Assembly: GCF_000820145.1 (NCBI RefSeq)
Contig: NZ_CDBW01000048.1
Coordinates: 61,377-125,376 of the forward strand
Length of the DNA stretch: 64,000 bases
Direction of reading: 5' to 3'
From: Aeromonas sobria
GTDB taxonomy: Bacteria > Pseudomonadota > Gammaproteobacteria > Enterobacterales > Aeromonadaceae
Shown here: positions 35,089 to 43,444 of the stretch, piece after piece
How positions within the stretch are numbered: the first letter of the stretch is position 1
Layout: each line of letters opens with the position of its first letter
Translations under genes and position numbers: made by a program
The notes under the pieces: model-generated
The model's input: only the letters and a program-made list of their open reading frames with translations
Database searches by the model: none
What the model was told of the DNA's origin: nothing

Positions 35089-35556
35089 TTAGTTCACGAC
35101 GGCCACGTTGATGCTGCCATTGCCCTGGGTCATGCGAACGCGCGCGCCCGGGGTGAAGGTGGGGCTGGCTTTCTGCACTACCACTATGGCTTCACCATTC
35201 TCTTTCTTGATCTCCAGTTCGACGCCGTCGACCTGATTCATCTTGTTGCCGACGGCGTTGCCTGCCGCCGCACCGGCGATGGCGCCGCCTGCGGCTGCGA
35301 TATCGCGTCCGGTACCGCCACCTATGGTGCTACCCAGCAGGCCGCCGACCACGGCGCCGCCGATGGTGCCCATCAGGGAGTTCTCATCGGCCTGGATCTT
35401 CACCGGGCGGGTAGAGATGATGGTGCCGTAACTGACGGTCTGCACCTGTTTGGCACGGTCTTTGGTGTAGACATCGCCGGAGTAAACGTCGCTATTGGCA
35501 CAACCCGTGATGGTGGTTGCGGCCAGCAGGGCAATAAGGGTCATACGCTTCAACAT
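35089..35556 (-). CDS. slyB: Outer-membrane lipoprotein SlyB-like
   Basis: 155 residues. Lipobox ITGC gives a lipidated cysteine after the signal peptide. A glycine-zipper region (about 65-105: GTIGGAVVGGLLGSTIGGG, GGAIAGAAAGNAVGNKM) is the mark of SlyB/PcP proteins, which form ring-shaped outer-membrane nanodomains during stress and are PhoPQ-controlled in enterics. AGGAGG precedes the ATG at 35556. I saw no convincing PhoP box upstream. Confidence 0.9.
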   Translation of the reverse strand: MLKRMTLIALLAATTITGCANSDVYSGDVYTKDRAKQVQTVSYGTIISTRPVKIQADENSLMGTIGGAVVGGLLGSTIGGGTGRDIAAAGGAIAGAAAGNAVGNKMNQVDGVELEIKKENGEAIVVVQKASPTFTPGARVRMTQGNGSINVAVVN

Positions 35557-35666
35557 GGTGAGCCTCCTGGGCTGCATGGAATTTGAACAATCCGGTTGAT
35601 GAGCTGAACTCTACTCCAACCTTGTCACACATGAAATCGGCAAAATGTAACCAATTATGCGTTCTG

Positions 35667-36152
35667 TTACCGGTTTTGTCCTTGAATCGCAGCTGTACCG
35701 GAGAGGGTTTTGACCAGCAGCAGGCGGTCTTCTCCGGGGCCAAAATAGTCGGCTACCTCCTCCTGCAATGTGTAACCGAGCCGGTAGTAGAGGCGCTGGG
35801 CCGGATTGGCGGGATCAACGGTGAGTCGCAACGTGCTGATCTGTAACGCCTGCTGGTTTACCTCCATCTGGCGCATCATCCGCTCCGCGAGGCCGAAACC
35901 GCGCGCTTCTGGCAGCACCGCCAGCGACAGCACCCAGCCTTGCGACCGCTCCTGACCAAAGCCACCCAGCACATAACCCACCAGCTCTCCCTCGTATTCG
36001 GCGACCAGCAGCAGCTCGGGCCACAAGTCCATCGCCTGACGGAAGAAGAAGGCGGGATAGACGTCGTCGCCAAAGACCTTGGCATCGATCTGCCAGATGG
36101 CGTGCATGTCATTGTGGGTGGCGGTACGTAGCAGGGGCGGGTTGTGGTGCAT
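35667..36152 (-). CDS. GNAT N-acetyltransferase
   Basis: 161 residues from the ATG at 36152 (GGAG upstream; an in-frame extension to 36254 is unlikely). WVLSLAVLPEARGFGLAERMM contains the acetyl-CoA loop and resembles RimI-type enzymes; LTVDPANPAQRLYYRLGYTLQEEV is the C-terminal GNAT block. Substrate unknown. Confidence 0.87.
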   Translation of the reverse strand: MHHNPPLLRTATHNDMHAIWQIDAKVFGDDVYPAFFFRQAMDLWPELLLVAEYEGELVGYVLGGFGQERSQGWVLSLAVLPEARGFGLAERMMRQMEVNQQALQISTLRLTVDPANPAQRLYYRLGYTLQEEVADYFGPGEDRLLLVKTLSGTAAIQGQNR

Positions 36153-36265
36153 CAGGACTCCATCGGCAGCAAGAGGGGCGGTTAGGGCCGCTGACTCCAA
36201 GGTCAACGGCGCAAAAGAAGTCACAGGGTAGTGGTCATCCCCTGCCGGATGCAAGGGGCTGGCGC

Positions 36266-36685
36266 TCAGGGGGGAAGGGGTCGGCTATGGGGCAGTTTTG
36301 GGGCCTTGCGCCAGCCATCGAGCAGGTGGCGGATAGCGAGCCAGGGGTGGCGCAGCAACATGCGCGGGCCGCTCCACTTCATCACCTGCTGGATCTGTTT
36401 GCGCATCGCCGGGGCGTAGCAGTGGATATTGCAGTTGGCGCAGGTGGGTTTATGGCCGTGGCCGTGGCCGTAACGACAACGATTGAGCCGCTGATGGGCG
36501 AACTCCCGCAACTGACGACAATGGCGGCAGTGGGGATCCTGATGATGGTGCTGGCAGTAAAGGCGGATCATGGCGCTGACGGTCTTTTTCTCGCGCATGA
36601 GTCTGGGGTGGTCACTCGCCTTTTTGCTGATTGCGGCGTGTGGGCCCCTTGCTGGGCTGACATGATGACTTTTCATGGCTGCCAT
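36266..36685 (-). CDS. ygbA: YgbA-like nitrous oxide-stimulated promoter family protein
   Basis: 139 residues from the ATG at 36685. Many His and Cys, with CQHHHQDPHCRHCRQL and CANCNIHCY, are typical of the YgbA (nitrous oxide-stimulated promoter) family. In E. coli ygbA is induced by nitric oxide through NsrR; a role in recovery from NO has been proposed. I could not find a clear NsrR site upstream. The cysteines may bind metal. Confidence 0.82.
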   Translation of the reverse strand: MAAMKSHHVSPARGPHAAISKKASDHPRLMREKKTVSAMIRLYCQHHHQDPHCRHCRQLREFAHQRLNRCRYGHGHGHKPTCANCNIHCYAPAMRKQIQQVMKWSGPRMLLRHPWLAIRHLLDGWRKAPKLPHSRPLPP

Positions 36686-36731
36686 TGTCCTGACCTGTTT
36701 CGTGAGGGTGTTGATACAGGTCAAAAGGGGG

Positions 36732-36760
36732 GACAAAAAACAGGGCCCGCAGGCCCTGTG
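36732..36760 (-). terminator. Terminator of the aminopeptidase gene
   Basis: On the minus strand ACAGGGCC-TGCG-GGCCCTGT then TTTTTT, five bases after the stop. Confidence 0.9.
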
Positions 36761-36763
36761 TTA

Positions 36764-38566
36764 TCAGATGAGACTGGTCGCTTGTTCCAGCCAGGCGAGA
36801 TCCTCGCCCTCGAGCAGCGGGCTCAGGCGGCGGAACACCTCGATATGGTAATCGTTGATCCAGCGAAACTCTGCCTGACTCAGCAAGCTGCGGTCGATCA
36901 GGCGAGTATCGAACGGCACGTAGGTCAGCCGCTCGAAGCCCAGCATCGGCAGTTCGCCAACCTGTTCCAGCTCGGTCACTATTACCAGGTTTTCACAGCG
37001 GATGCCAAAACCATCTTCCCGGTAGTAGCCCGGCTCGTTGGAGAGCACCATGCCCGGTTGCAGGGCGACCATGCTCCCTTTCGGTGCAATGCGTTGCGGC
37101 CCTTCGTGGACGCTCAGGAAGTGGCCGACGCCATGACCTGTGCCGTGGTCGTAGTTGTAACCGGCTTGCCACAGCGGCATGCGGGCTAGCACGTCGAGCT
37201 GGATACCTGCGGTGCCGCGGGGGAAGCGGGCCTGATCCAGTGCGATATGACCCTGCAGTACCCGGGTAAACATCGCTTTCTGCTCGTCGCTCACCTCACC
37301 CACCTTGATGGTGCGGGTGATGTCGGTGGTGCCATCCATATATTGCGCACCGGAGTCCAGCAGGTAGAGGCTGTCCTGACCAAACGCACGGGGGGTGCCA
37401 TTGGTATGGTGGTAGTGGCACATGGCGGCGTTGGGGCCGAGCGCTGAGATGGTATCGAAGCTTGGCTCGACGTAGTGCTCCTGCTCGCGGCGGAACGCTT
37501 CCACCTGATCGGCCAGGGTGCCTTCATCCACCCCCTCGAACTCGCCGGAGGCGATCAGTCGATCCAGCCAGGCGAGGAAGCGGGTCATGGCCACGCCATC
37601 GCGCAGGTGAGCGGCGCGCATGCCGGTCAGCTCTACCGCGTTTTTGCAGGCTTTCGGCAGCATGGTCGGGTCTTGGCCTGCCACCAGAATGGCGCCCGCC
37701 TCTTCCATGATGAGCTGGGTCCAGGCGTTGGCGCTGTCGGGATCGGCCAGCACCTTCTGCTGATCTTCACCGATGCGCCGCAGCACGTCTCCCAGCTTGT
37801 CGATGGGGTAAACAGAGACATCCTGCCCCACGTGCTGGCTGAAGGCGAAGCAGTCGATCTTGTCGGCATCGACGAAAAAATCCATGGTGGTGTTGGCGTA
37901 GAGCACCGCAAAGCCCAGCACCACCGGCAGCCGTTCGATGTCACGGCCACGCAGATTGAGCAGCCAGTTGATCGGCTCGGCCTGGGTCAATAGCACCGCA
38001 TCCAGCCCGCGCTTGCGCAGATCGGCGGCCAGCAATTCCCGTTTGGCCTGGCTCGATTGCCCTGCCAGCTCCTCGCTGTAGAGGATGACCGGAGTTTTGG
38101 TCGGCTCGGGGCGATCGCACCAGTGCTGATCGATGGGGTTCTGCTCGATACGGATCAGCTCGATACCGCGATCGGCCAGCACGGCTTTGGCGTTGTTGTA
38201 CCAGGTCAGGCTGTGCAGGCGGGCATCGAAGCCAACCCGGGAGCCCGACGGCAGTTGCTCGGCCAGCCATTGCACATGGGGATCGTTGTTCAGGTGGAGA
38301 AATTCGAACAGCTCGGCGGGGGTTTGCATCCGCGCCTGTACCGTATAGCGACCATCGACAAAGAGGGCTGCCCGCTGCGCCATGATGATGGCCACCCCGG
38401 CAGAGCCGTTGAAACCGGTGATCCAGTCAAGTCGCTCGGCATAGGCGGGGATGTACTCGCCGAGGTGTTCATCATCGTGGGGGACAATAAATGCGTCCAA
38501 CTCCTGCATGGCCAGCTCGGCCCTGACTTGGGCGACGCGGGTTTCAATTATCTCGAAATTAATCAT
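36764..38566 (-). CDS. Xaa-Pro aminopeptidase, M24B family
   Basis: 600 residues, the long three-domain form resembling eukaryotic XPNPEP1 rather than E. coli PepP. Two creatinase-like N-terminal domains precede the pita-bread catalytic domain with the dinuclear metal ligands: Asp pair in LLDSGAQYMDGTTDITRT, His in GHGTGHGVGHFLSVHEGP, and Glu residues in VLSNEPGYY and GIRCENLVIV. It should remove N-terminal residues before proline. A GntR-family regulator gene lies just upstream on the same strand. Confidence 0.93.
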   Translation of the reverse strand: MINFEIIETRVAQVRAELAMQELDAFIVPHDDEHLGEYIPAYAERLDWITGFNGSAGVAIIMAQRAALFVDGRYTVQARMQTPAELFEFLHLNNDPHVQWLAEQLPSGSRVGFDARLHSLTWYNNAKAVLADRGIELIRIEQNPIDQHWCDRPEPTKTPVILYSEELAGQSSQAKRELLAADLRKRGLDAVLLTQAEPINWLLNLRGRDIERLPVVLGFAVLYANTTMDFFVDADKIDCFAFSQHVGQDVSVYPIDKLGDVLRRIGEDQQKVLADPDSANAWTQLIMEEAGAILVAGQDPTMLPKACKNAVELTGMRAAHLRDGVAMTRFLAWLDRLIASGEFEGVDEGTLADQVEAFRREQEHYVEPSFDTISALGPNAAMCHYHHTNGTPRAFGQDSLYLLDSGAQYMDGTTDITRTIKVGEVSDEQKAMFTRVLQGHIALDQARFPRGTAGIQLDVLARMPLWQAGYNYDHGTGHGVGHFLSVHEGPQRIAPKGSMVALQPGMVLSNEPGYYREDGFGIRCENLVIVTELEQVGELPMLGFERLTYVPFDTRLIDRSLLSQAEFRWINDYHIEVFRRLSPLLEGEDLAWLEQATSLI

Positions 38567-38599
38567 GTCGTTAGTGCCAGATGGTTGCTATATGAGTGT

Positions 38600-39265
38600 T
38601 CAGTTTTGATGGCCGCTATCCAGGATCCGTTTGATCGACTGGCCTGCGGCTTCGATATGTTGTTTGAGCAGTACCACCGCCTCGTGCTTGCGCCGGGCGC
38701 GGCACAACTCCAGCAGTTGGGCGTGTTCACGCTCCGCCTTGTCCACTCCGCCTTGGGCAAACAGCAGCTCGAAGCGGACATAGCGGTCACAGCTCAGATT
38801 GATCTGGGCGATCAGTTCAAGTGCCTGAGGGCGACCGGCTGCCTGATAGAGGGTGGCGTGAAAGCTGTGGTTCAACTCGGCCCAATGTTCGATCTGGGTG
38901 CCTGACTCCAGGGCGTGATCAAACTGGGTGAGGATCGTCTCCGCTTGGGCGAAGGTGGCTTCTGTCATCTTGTCGACGGCGTGAAACAGGGTATCGGCTT
39001 CCAGCAGTGCTCGCAAATAAAAGAGCTCGTCGATGGCCGAGGCGTCCAGCATGGTGACCACGGCGCCGCGATGGGCCTCGAATTTTACCAGCCCCTGCGC
39101 CTCCAGCTGCATCAGGGCTTCACGCACCGGAATGCGGCTCACCGCCAGCTCTTTGGCAATGGCATCTTGTCGCAGCGGGGCGCCGGCGGGGAACTCCCCA
39201 CGGAGGATCCTGCCGCGGAGGTTTTCCATCACCATCTGGGTGCGAGTCTGATAGGGGGGAGTCAT
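38600..39265 (-). CDS. GntR/FCD-type transcription regulator
   Basis: 221 residues. N-terminal winged helix (LRGRILRGEFPAGAPLRQDA, ELAVSRIPVREALMQLEAQG) and C-terminal FCD ligand domain with metal-binding Asp and His residues (ALLEADTLF, HWAELNHSFHATLYQAAGRP). Such proteins respond to small organic acids. It probably forms a two-gene unit with the aminopeptidase gene 33 bp downstream. The effector is unknown. Confidence 0.88.
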   Translation of the reverse strand: MTPPYQTRTQMVMENLRGRILRGEFPAGAPLRQDAIAKELAVSRIPVREALMQLEAQGLVKFEAHRGAVVTMLDASAIDELFYLRALLEADTLFHAVDKMTEATFAQAETILTQFDHALESGTQIEHWAELNHSFHATLYQAAGRPQALELIAQINLSCDRYVRFELLFAQGGVDKAEREHAQLLELCRARRKHEAVVLLKQHIEAAGQSIKRILDSGHQN

Positions 39266-39401
39266 GGTCGGGTCACGATTGGGCGTTGCAACATGGTCGA
39301 TAGGAGCGAGTTTGGCTGAATCTACCCCGCCCGGTGTGGCAAGGCAAGGTTGGTGGCGCGCCCGGTCGGGGCTTGGTCACGAAAATAGCGGGGCACCATA
39401 A

Positions 39402-39433
39402 CAAAAATGCCGGTCAGCAAGGCTGACCGGCAT
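39402..39433 (-). terminator. Terminator of pckA
   Basis: ATGCCGGTCAGC-CTT-GCTGACCGGCAT then TTTTT on the minus strand: a 12-base stem. Confidence 0.9.
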
Positions 39434-39469
39434 CATCTCTCTTACGCGAACTTGCGCGAAGCGAGTCCG

Positions 39470-41095
39470 TTACAACTGCGGACCGGCGGCGATCAGACGC
39501 TTGCCTTCGTCGTTATCGGTGAAACGCTCGAAGTTTTTGATGAAGCGCTGGGCCAGATCCTGAGCCTTGGCATCCCACTCGGCCTTGTTGGCGTAAGTGT
39601 CGCGAGGGTCGAGGATGGCCGGATTCACATCGTGCAGTGCGGTCGGCACTTCCAGATTGAAGATTGGCAGCACCTTGGTCTCGGCCTTCTCGATGGAGCC
39701 ATCCAGGATGGCGTCGATGATGGCGCGGGTATCCTTGATGGAGATGCGCTTGCCGGTGCCGTTCCAGCCGGTGTTGACCAGATAGGCATCTGCCCCTGCG
39801 GCTTCCATCCGCTTCACCAGCTCCTGACCGTACTTGGTCGGGTGCAGGGAGAGGAAGGCTGCGCCGAAGCAGGAGGAGAAGGTCGGAGTCGGCTCGGTGA
39901 TGCCGCGCTCGGTACCGGCCAGTTTGGCGGTGAAGCCAGACAGGAAGTGGTACTTGGTCTGCTCCTTGGTCAGCTTGGAGACCGGGGGCAGCACGCCGAA
40001 GGCGTCGGCAGTCAGGAAGATCACCTTGTTGGCATGACCCGCCTTGGAGACCGGCTTGACGATGTTCTCGATGTGATAGATGGGGTAGGAGACGCGAGTG
40101 TTCTCGGTCTTGGAGCCATCATCAAAGTCGATGGTGCCATCGGCAGCAACGGTCACGTTCTCCAGCAGCGCATCACGACGGATGGCGTGGTAGATGTCCG
40201 GCTCTGCCTCTTCAGACAGCTTGATGGTCTTGGCGTAGCAGCCACCCTCGAAGTTGAACACGCCGTGGTCATCCCAGCCGTGCTCGTCATCACCGATAAG
40301 CGCGCGCTTGGGATCGGTAGACAGGGTGGTTTTGCCGGTGCCGGAGAGGCCGAAGAAGATGGCAACATCGCCGTCCTGACCCACGTTGGCAGAGCAGTGC
40401 ATGGAGGCAATGCCGCGCAGGGGCAGGAAGTAGTTCATCATCGAGAACATGCCCTTCTTCATCTCGCCACCGTACCAGGTGCCACCGATGAGCTGCATCT
40501 TCTCGGTCATGTTGAAGGCAACAAAGTTCTCGGAGTTGAGACCCTGCTCCTTCCAGTTCGGGTTGGTGCACTTGGCACCGTTCATTACCACGAAGTCGGG
40601 CTTGAAGGTTTTCAGCTCGTCATCGCTCGGGCGAATGAACATGTTTTTCACGAAGTGTGCCTGCCAGGCCACCTCGGTGATGATACGCACCGCCAGCCGG
40701 GTATCCGGGTTGGCGCCGCAGAAACCGTCGATCACAAACAGCCGCTTGCCGGAGAGCTGCTGGGTCACCAGAGCTTTCAGATCTGACCACACAGCCGGGC
40801 TAATGGCTTTGTTATCATTCTTACCCTGGTCAGACCACCACACAGTATCCTGGGTAGTGGCATCTTTGACGATATATTTATCTTTTGGTGAGCGACCGGT
40901 GAAGATCCCGGTGTTCACGTTGACTGCGCCCATCTCGGTGACGACACCGCGCTCGAACCCTTCCAGGTCAGAACGTGTCTCTTCGGCGAAAAGCTGGTCG
41001 TAAGAGGGGTTGCGAACGATCTCTTGGCTGTTTTTGATGCCGTACTGGTCCAGTCCTAATTGTTGGGCCAGGGTGGGTTCTGCCACGATTGTCAT
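39470..41095 (-). CDS. pckA: Phosphoenolpyruvate carboxykinase (ATP)
   Basis: 541 residues. It converts oxaloacetate plus ATP to PEP, the entry to gluconeogenesis. GLSGTGKTTLS is the P-loop, IGDDEHGWDDHGVFNFEGGC the kinase-2 and metal site, and TGRSPKDKYIVKD and NTGWNGTGKRISIKDTRAII are conserved. Start MTIVAEPTLAQQLGLDQYG fits the family. Transcribed alone, downstream of hslO on the same strand but separated by a terminator. Confidence 0.97.
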   Translation of the reverse strand: MTIVAEPTLAQQLGLDQYGIKNSQEIVRNPSYDQLFAEETRSDLEGFERGVVTEMGAVNVNTGIFTGRSPKDKYIVKDATTQDTVWWSDQGKNDNKAISPAVWSDLKALVTQQLSGKRLFVIDGFCGANPDTRLAVRIITEVAWQAHFVKNMFIRPSDDELKTFKPDFVVMNGAKCTNPNWKEQGLNSENFVAFNMTEKMQLIGGTWYGGEMKKGMFSMMNYFLPLRGIASMHCSANVGQDGDVAIFFGLSGTGKTTLSTDPKRALIGDDEHGWDDHGVFNFEGGCYAKTIKLSEEAEPDIYHAIRRDALLENVTVAADGTIDFDDGSKTENTRVSYPIYHIENIVKPVSKAGHANKVIFLTADAFGVLPPVSKLTKEQTKYHFLSGFTAKLAGTERGITEPTPTFSSCFGAAFLSLHPTKYGQELVKRMEAAGADAYLVNTGWNGTGKRISIKDTRAIIDAILDGSIEKAETKVLPIFNLEVPTALHDVNPAILDPRDTYANKAEWDAKAQDLAQRFIKNFERFTDNDEGKRLIAAGPQL

Positions 41096-41219
41096 TTTAT
41101 TCTCCTGGGTTCAGAGGTGTGTAGGGTTCTATCTGAGAGCCATCCTATCACTTAGGTGGTAGAGTTTAGCGATCACCATCAAAGTTTATAAAATATGGCG
41201 TATTTTTGTTATTAAAGTT

Positions 41220-41243
41220 AAAGGCGGGTTTTGCCCGCCTTTA
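41220..41243 (-). terminator. Terminator of hslO
   Basis: AAAGGCGGG-CAAAA-CCCGCCTTT on the minus strand followed by AACTTTAAT. Placed one base after the hslO stop. Confidence 0.8.
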
Positions 41244-41244
41244 A

Positions 41245-42132
41245 TTAGTGTAACTTGTTTGCATCATTACCAGGAGTGCTACTGAACAGGGTTTCGACAT
41301 CGATCCCATTAAATTGGTACTGGGCACCGCAGTAGTCACAGTGCATATCGATTTTGCCGAGTTCCTGCACCATCGCCATCGCCTCTTCCTTTTCGATCTG
41401 CAGCAGAGCCCCTTCACAGCGCTCGCGGGAGCAAGTGCAACGGAACTCGACCGCCTGCGGGTCGAATACCCGCACCTTGTCCTGGTGGTAGAGACGGTAG
41501 AGGATCTCTTCTGCCTGCAGGCCGAACAGCTCTTCATCCTTGATGGTGCTGGTGAGCTGGGTCAGGTGCTCGAAATCATGGCTGTGGTCTTCGTTCTGGG
41601 CAGGCAAGGCTTGCAGCAGGATACCGGCTGCGCGGGGTTCACCCTCATGGTAGCCAGTGCGGATCCACAACTTGGTGGCCAGCTGTTCGGATTGCTCGAA
41701 GTAGCGCTCCAGGCAGCCTGCCAGGGTGTCGGCGTCCAGCGCTATGATGCCCTGATAGCGTTCGCCCTGCTCCGGGGTGATGGTGATGACCAGTTGGCCG
41801 TTGCCGATCAGGCTCTGTAGCTTGCCATCGCTCGGCAACTCGCCCTCAAAACGGGCCACGCCACGCAATTGCAGGTTGTTATCACCGTTGATAACGGCCA
41901 GACGCACCGGGCCGTCGCCCTGCAGTTGCACCGTGATGGAGCCTTCAAACTTGAGGGTGGCGGTCAGCAGGCTGGTGGCTACCAGCAGCTCACCCAGCAG
42001 TTTTTGTACCTGTACCGGGTAGCTCTGGGCTTCCACTACATGGCGGTAGGTGTGATCCAGCTGGACCAGCTCGCCACGCACTTCGTACTCTTCAAACAGA
42101 TAGCGATACAGCAGATCTTGGTTACTCATCAT
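41245..42132 (-). CDS. hslO: Redox-regulated chaperonin Hsp33
   Basis: 295 residues. The chaperone is turned on by oxidation of a C-terminal zinc centre, here CTCSRERC and CDYCG with the CXC and CXXC ligands. LLVATSLLTATLKFEGSITVQLQGDGP is the conserved N-terminal core. Two adjacent start codons (42132 and 42129) are possible. It lies next to hslR, as in enteric bacteria. Confidence 0.97.
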   Translation of the reverse strand: MMSNQDLLYRYLFEEYEVRGELVQLDHTYRHVVEAQSYPVQVQKLLGELLVATSLLTATLKFEGSITVQLQGDGPVRLAVINGDNNLQLRGVARFEGELPSDGKLQSLIGNGQLVITITPEQGERYQGIIALDADTLAGCLERYFEQSEQLATKLWIRTGYHEGEPRAAGILLQALPAQNEDHSHDFEHLTQLTSTIKDEELFGLQAEEILYRLYHQDKVRVFDPQAVEFRCTCSRERCEGALLQIEKEEAMAMVQELGKIDMHCDYCGAQYQFNGIDVETLFSSTPGNDANKLH

Positions 42133-42220
42133 TGATTCCTGGATTGTTCGGTGAGGTAAATCGGTTCGGCTGGCGAGTGACCGCAGGGTGCCTCATCAGC
42201 CTTGTGTTAACGGGGTCAGG

Positions 42221-42619
42221 TCAGTACTGCTTGACCTTGATCAGCTGGCGTCGCTCCTGCTTGTCGGGGCGACGCTCGGGGCTGGGGGCAAACTGGCTGT
42301 TGAAACGGCGGGCTTCACTGTTCTCTGCCCGCTTTTTCAGGCTCTCGGCGGTCTCTTCATAGAGTAACTGGGCAAGCGGGGCCGATTTGCGTTGCTCGCT
42401 AATGGCCAGCACCCGCACTGTCCGTTCATCCTGACCCTGCCAGAGGCGGATCAGTGCCCCCACTTCCACCTGTTTGCCCGGTTTGCTGCGCTGACCATTG
42501 TAGTGCACCTTGCCCCCGTCAATCTGATCCCGCGCCACGGAGCGGGTCTTGTAGAAACGGGCTGCCCACAGCCACTTGTCGAGACGAACCTCAAGGGTAC
42601 TTTCTGCATGATTGGGCAT
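42221..42619 (-). CDS. hslR: Ribosome-associated heat shock protein Hsp15
   Basis: 132 residues. The S4 RNA-binding domain (VRLDKWLWAARFYKTRSVA) and Lys/Arg-rich C-terminus are typical. Hsp15 binds 50S subunits carrying stalled nascent chains and helps to recycle them. Next gene is hslO, which supports the identity. Confidence 0.95.
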   Translation of the reverse strand: MPNHAESTLEVRLDKWLWAARFYKTRSVARDQIDGGKVHYNGQRSKPGKQVEVGALIRLWQGQDERTVRVLAISEQRKSAPLAQLLYEETAESLKKRAENSEARRFNSQFAPSPERRPDKQERRQLIKVKQY

Positions 42620-42819
42620 GAACAGGCTCCATAACGGGGAAAAGTGGGTATCGATTATATCAGAGGCCGGGGCCGGGATAGCAACCGGGTGGCAGCCGCG
42701 CGGGTGGGCAACCTATGCCCATGTGCTGCTACATATGGGCAGTATATTGATTCACAAGGGAAAGTAGGTGACTGGGGGCGTCTGCACCGGGTTGCCGGTG
42801 GGGCTGCTTATATAGTGTA

Positions 42820-42852
42820 TAAAAGATGCCGCCCCTGTTTGGTGCGGCATCT
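42820..42852 (-). terminator. Terminator of the small membrane protein gene
   Basis: AGATGCCGC-ACCAAACAGGG-GCGGCATCT then TTTATAC on the minus strand. Confidence 0.8.
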
Positions 42853-42878
42853 CTCACATCAATCGACCACGGATGGGA

Positions 42879-43259
42879 TTAGAAGTGATCCTGCTGATCC
42901 GGCTTCTTCTGGTCGTGCGGGCCTTCGCTGTGGGCGATGGCGGTGCGGATCAGGTCAACCCCGGCGCGGATAATCAGCACCCCCATGTTGACCAGCTTGA
43001 CGCAGACCCACATGAAGGTAATGAGCAGGATCAGCTTGAGCACGGTCTGGAAGGCTTCCAGGAAGTTCTGCTCCAGCTGGGCGGTCAGGCCGTTGGCGCT
43101 GCTCATCAGCCAGGTGTAAACCTCGCGCACAAACGGGATGCGGCTTGGCATCTCCAGTACATCCAGGGCGGCAGGGAGCGCCTGGAAGATGACGATGCTG
43201 CCGAACAGTATCAAAATGACACCGATGGCGATGCCGAGGAAAAAGCCGAACTGTCTCAT
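42879..43259 (-). CDS. Small inner-membrane protein
   Basis: 126 residues from the ATG at 43259, which has GGAG six bases upstream. Three hydrophobic helices (FFLGIAIGVILILFGSIVIF, KLILLITFMWVCVKLV and the following segment) and a charged tail ending HDQKKPDQQDHF. No family recognised, no catalytic motif. Transcribed alone with a clear terminator. Confidence 0.7.
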   Translation of the reverse strand: MRQFGFFLGIAIGVILILFGSIVIFQALPAALDVLEMPSRIPFVREVYTWLMSSANGLTAQLEQNFLEAFQTVLKLILLITFMWVCVKLVNMGVLIIRAGVDLIRTAIAHSEGPHDQKKPDQQDHF

Positions 43260-43444
43260 GGAGGGCTCCAGCGTTTGCTGCATGAAATTGAAGATAGCCG
43301 CCAATAGTAGGGAGTGCTCTGCTTCATCGCAATCTTCCGTGCACCGTCATCGCGGTGGAAACGGCGGCGATCCGGCCGCTACCATTGCCCAACTATCTGA
43401 TTTCTGGGAGGCTTGTCGCCATTACGCATAGGGAAAGCAAATTG

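Noticed and set aside
36686..36735. NsrR operator upstream of the ygbA-like gene
   Set aside because: No AAGATGYATTT-like palindrome could be found in the upstream region.
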